Assembly: GCA_043798435.1 (NCBI GenBank)
Contig: JAZDOR010000208.1
Coordinates: 1 to 13,977, forward strand
Length of the DNA stretch: 13,977 bases
Source of the DNA: JAGUXG01 sp043798435
Lineage (GTDB): Bacteria > UBA9089 > UBA9088 > JAGUXG01
Reading direction: 5' to 3'
In this document: positions 13,835 to 13,977 of the stretch, piece after piece
Numbering within the stretch: the first letter of the stretch is position 1
How the letters are laid out: each line of letters opens with the position of its first letter
Translations under genes and position numbers: made by a program
The notes under the pieces: model-generated
What the model was told of the DNA's origin: nothing
Seen by the model: the letters and a program-made list of their open reading frames with translations, nothing else
Database searches by the model: none

Positions 13835-13927
13835 TAATTACTCAGGTTCAGGGGTTAAAGGGTTCAAGGTTCACGGTTAATCCTCTTATTCTCTAACCTT
13901 GAACTTTGAACCTCAGAACTATAAACG
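13835..13927. repeat. Convergent heptad array, ggttcaa family (copy 2)
   Basis: The left arm (13845-13880) has ggttcaa and ggttcac words spaced 7-8 bp. The right arm (13894-13927) has strictly 7-bp words such as taacctt and gaacttt. The segments 13861-13879 and 13894-13912 pair at 17 of 19 positions. The left edge taattactcaggt (13835-13847) matches, with one difference, the edges at 2677 and 5545. It shares its word family with the array at 5441-5557. Confidence 0.85.
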
Positions 13928-13934
13928 AACACAA

Positions 13935-13956
13935 TTTTTGGTAAGCCTGATTTATT
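13935..13956. repeat. Partial third copy of the 62-bp dispersed repeat
   Basis: tttttggtaagcctgattta matches the right third of copies at 71-132 and 13594-13655. The sequence diverges after it, up to the window end. Confidence 0.55.
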
Positions 13957-13977
13957 CTCAGTATAGCAAGCTTCTTG

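Overview
The window is bacterial chromosomal DNA from what looks like an uncultivated, moderately AT-rich Gram-negative lineage. Every convincing gene is on the minus strand. The mix of a type IV pilus ATPase, an orphan FlgM anti-sigma factor, housekeeping genes (pheS, ruvB, ptsH/ptsI) and a very heavy load of short intergenic repeats resembles candidate-phylum genomes assembled from metagenomes (a Desantisbacteria- or Omnitrophota-like lineage is my guess from general impression only). I see no tRNA, rRNA or CRISPR array.

Layout, in plus coordinates. 1-440 is repeat-rich and holds an IS3-family transposase remnant beside a MITE-like element. 448-2668 is a tightly overlapping three-gene unit, read from right to left: a 38-residue single-span membrane peptide, a TrkH-type K+ transporter, and an OB-fold-like secreted or membrane protein; both junctions are ATGA overlaps. 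2811-3077 encodes a small cupin. 3266-5422 encodes the general PTS proteins EI and HPr. 5562-6557 is pheS without pheT. 6711-6989 is flgM. 7389-8615 is a PilT/PilU-type ATPase and 8795-9784 is ruvB. 9943-12708 encodes a 921-residue STAND-like ATPase with a winged helix and ten TPRs, whose 102-bp units are nearly identical. Upstream of it, 12756-13409 holds fused remnants of an AAA ATPase and of what may be a RelA/SpoT-type synthetase. 13410-13977 is noncoding, with iteron-like octamers and dispersed repeats.

The most striking feature is in the gaps. Most intergenic intervals (and one gene start) contain a short array built from roughly 7-bp units. The left arm carries one word family and the right arm carries its complement, so each array can fold into a long imperfect hairpin. 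The words differ completely from site to site (attctgg, ggttcaa, gggtatc, taggctg, gaaatta and others), but the 7-bp period and the convergent layout are kept. Several arrays also share end motifs (TAACYGTTYA, or TAATTAYTCAGGT). In one case the array forms the beginning of a protein and supplies most of its hydrophobic signal segment. This family of convergent heptad arrays is the best candidate here for something undescribed; the STAND/TPR locus with decayed neighbours and the TrkH-coupled micropeptide are secondary candidates.
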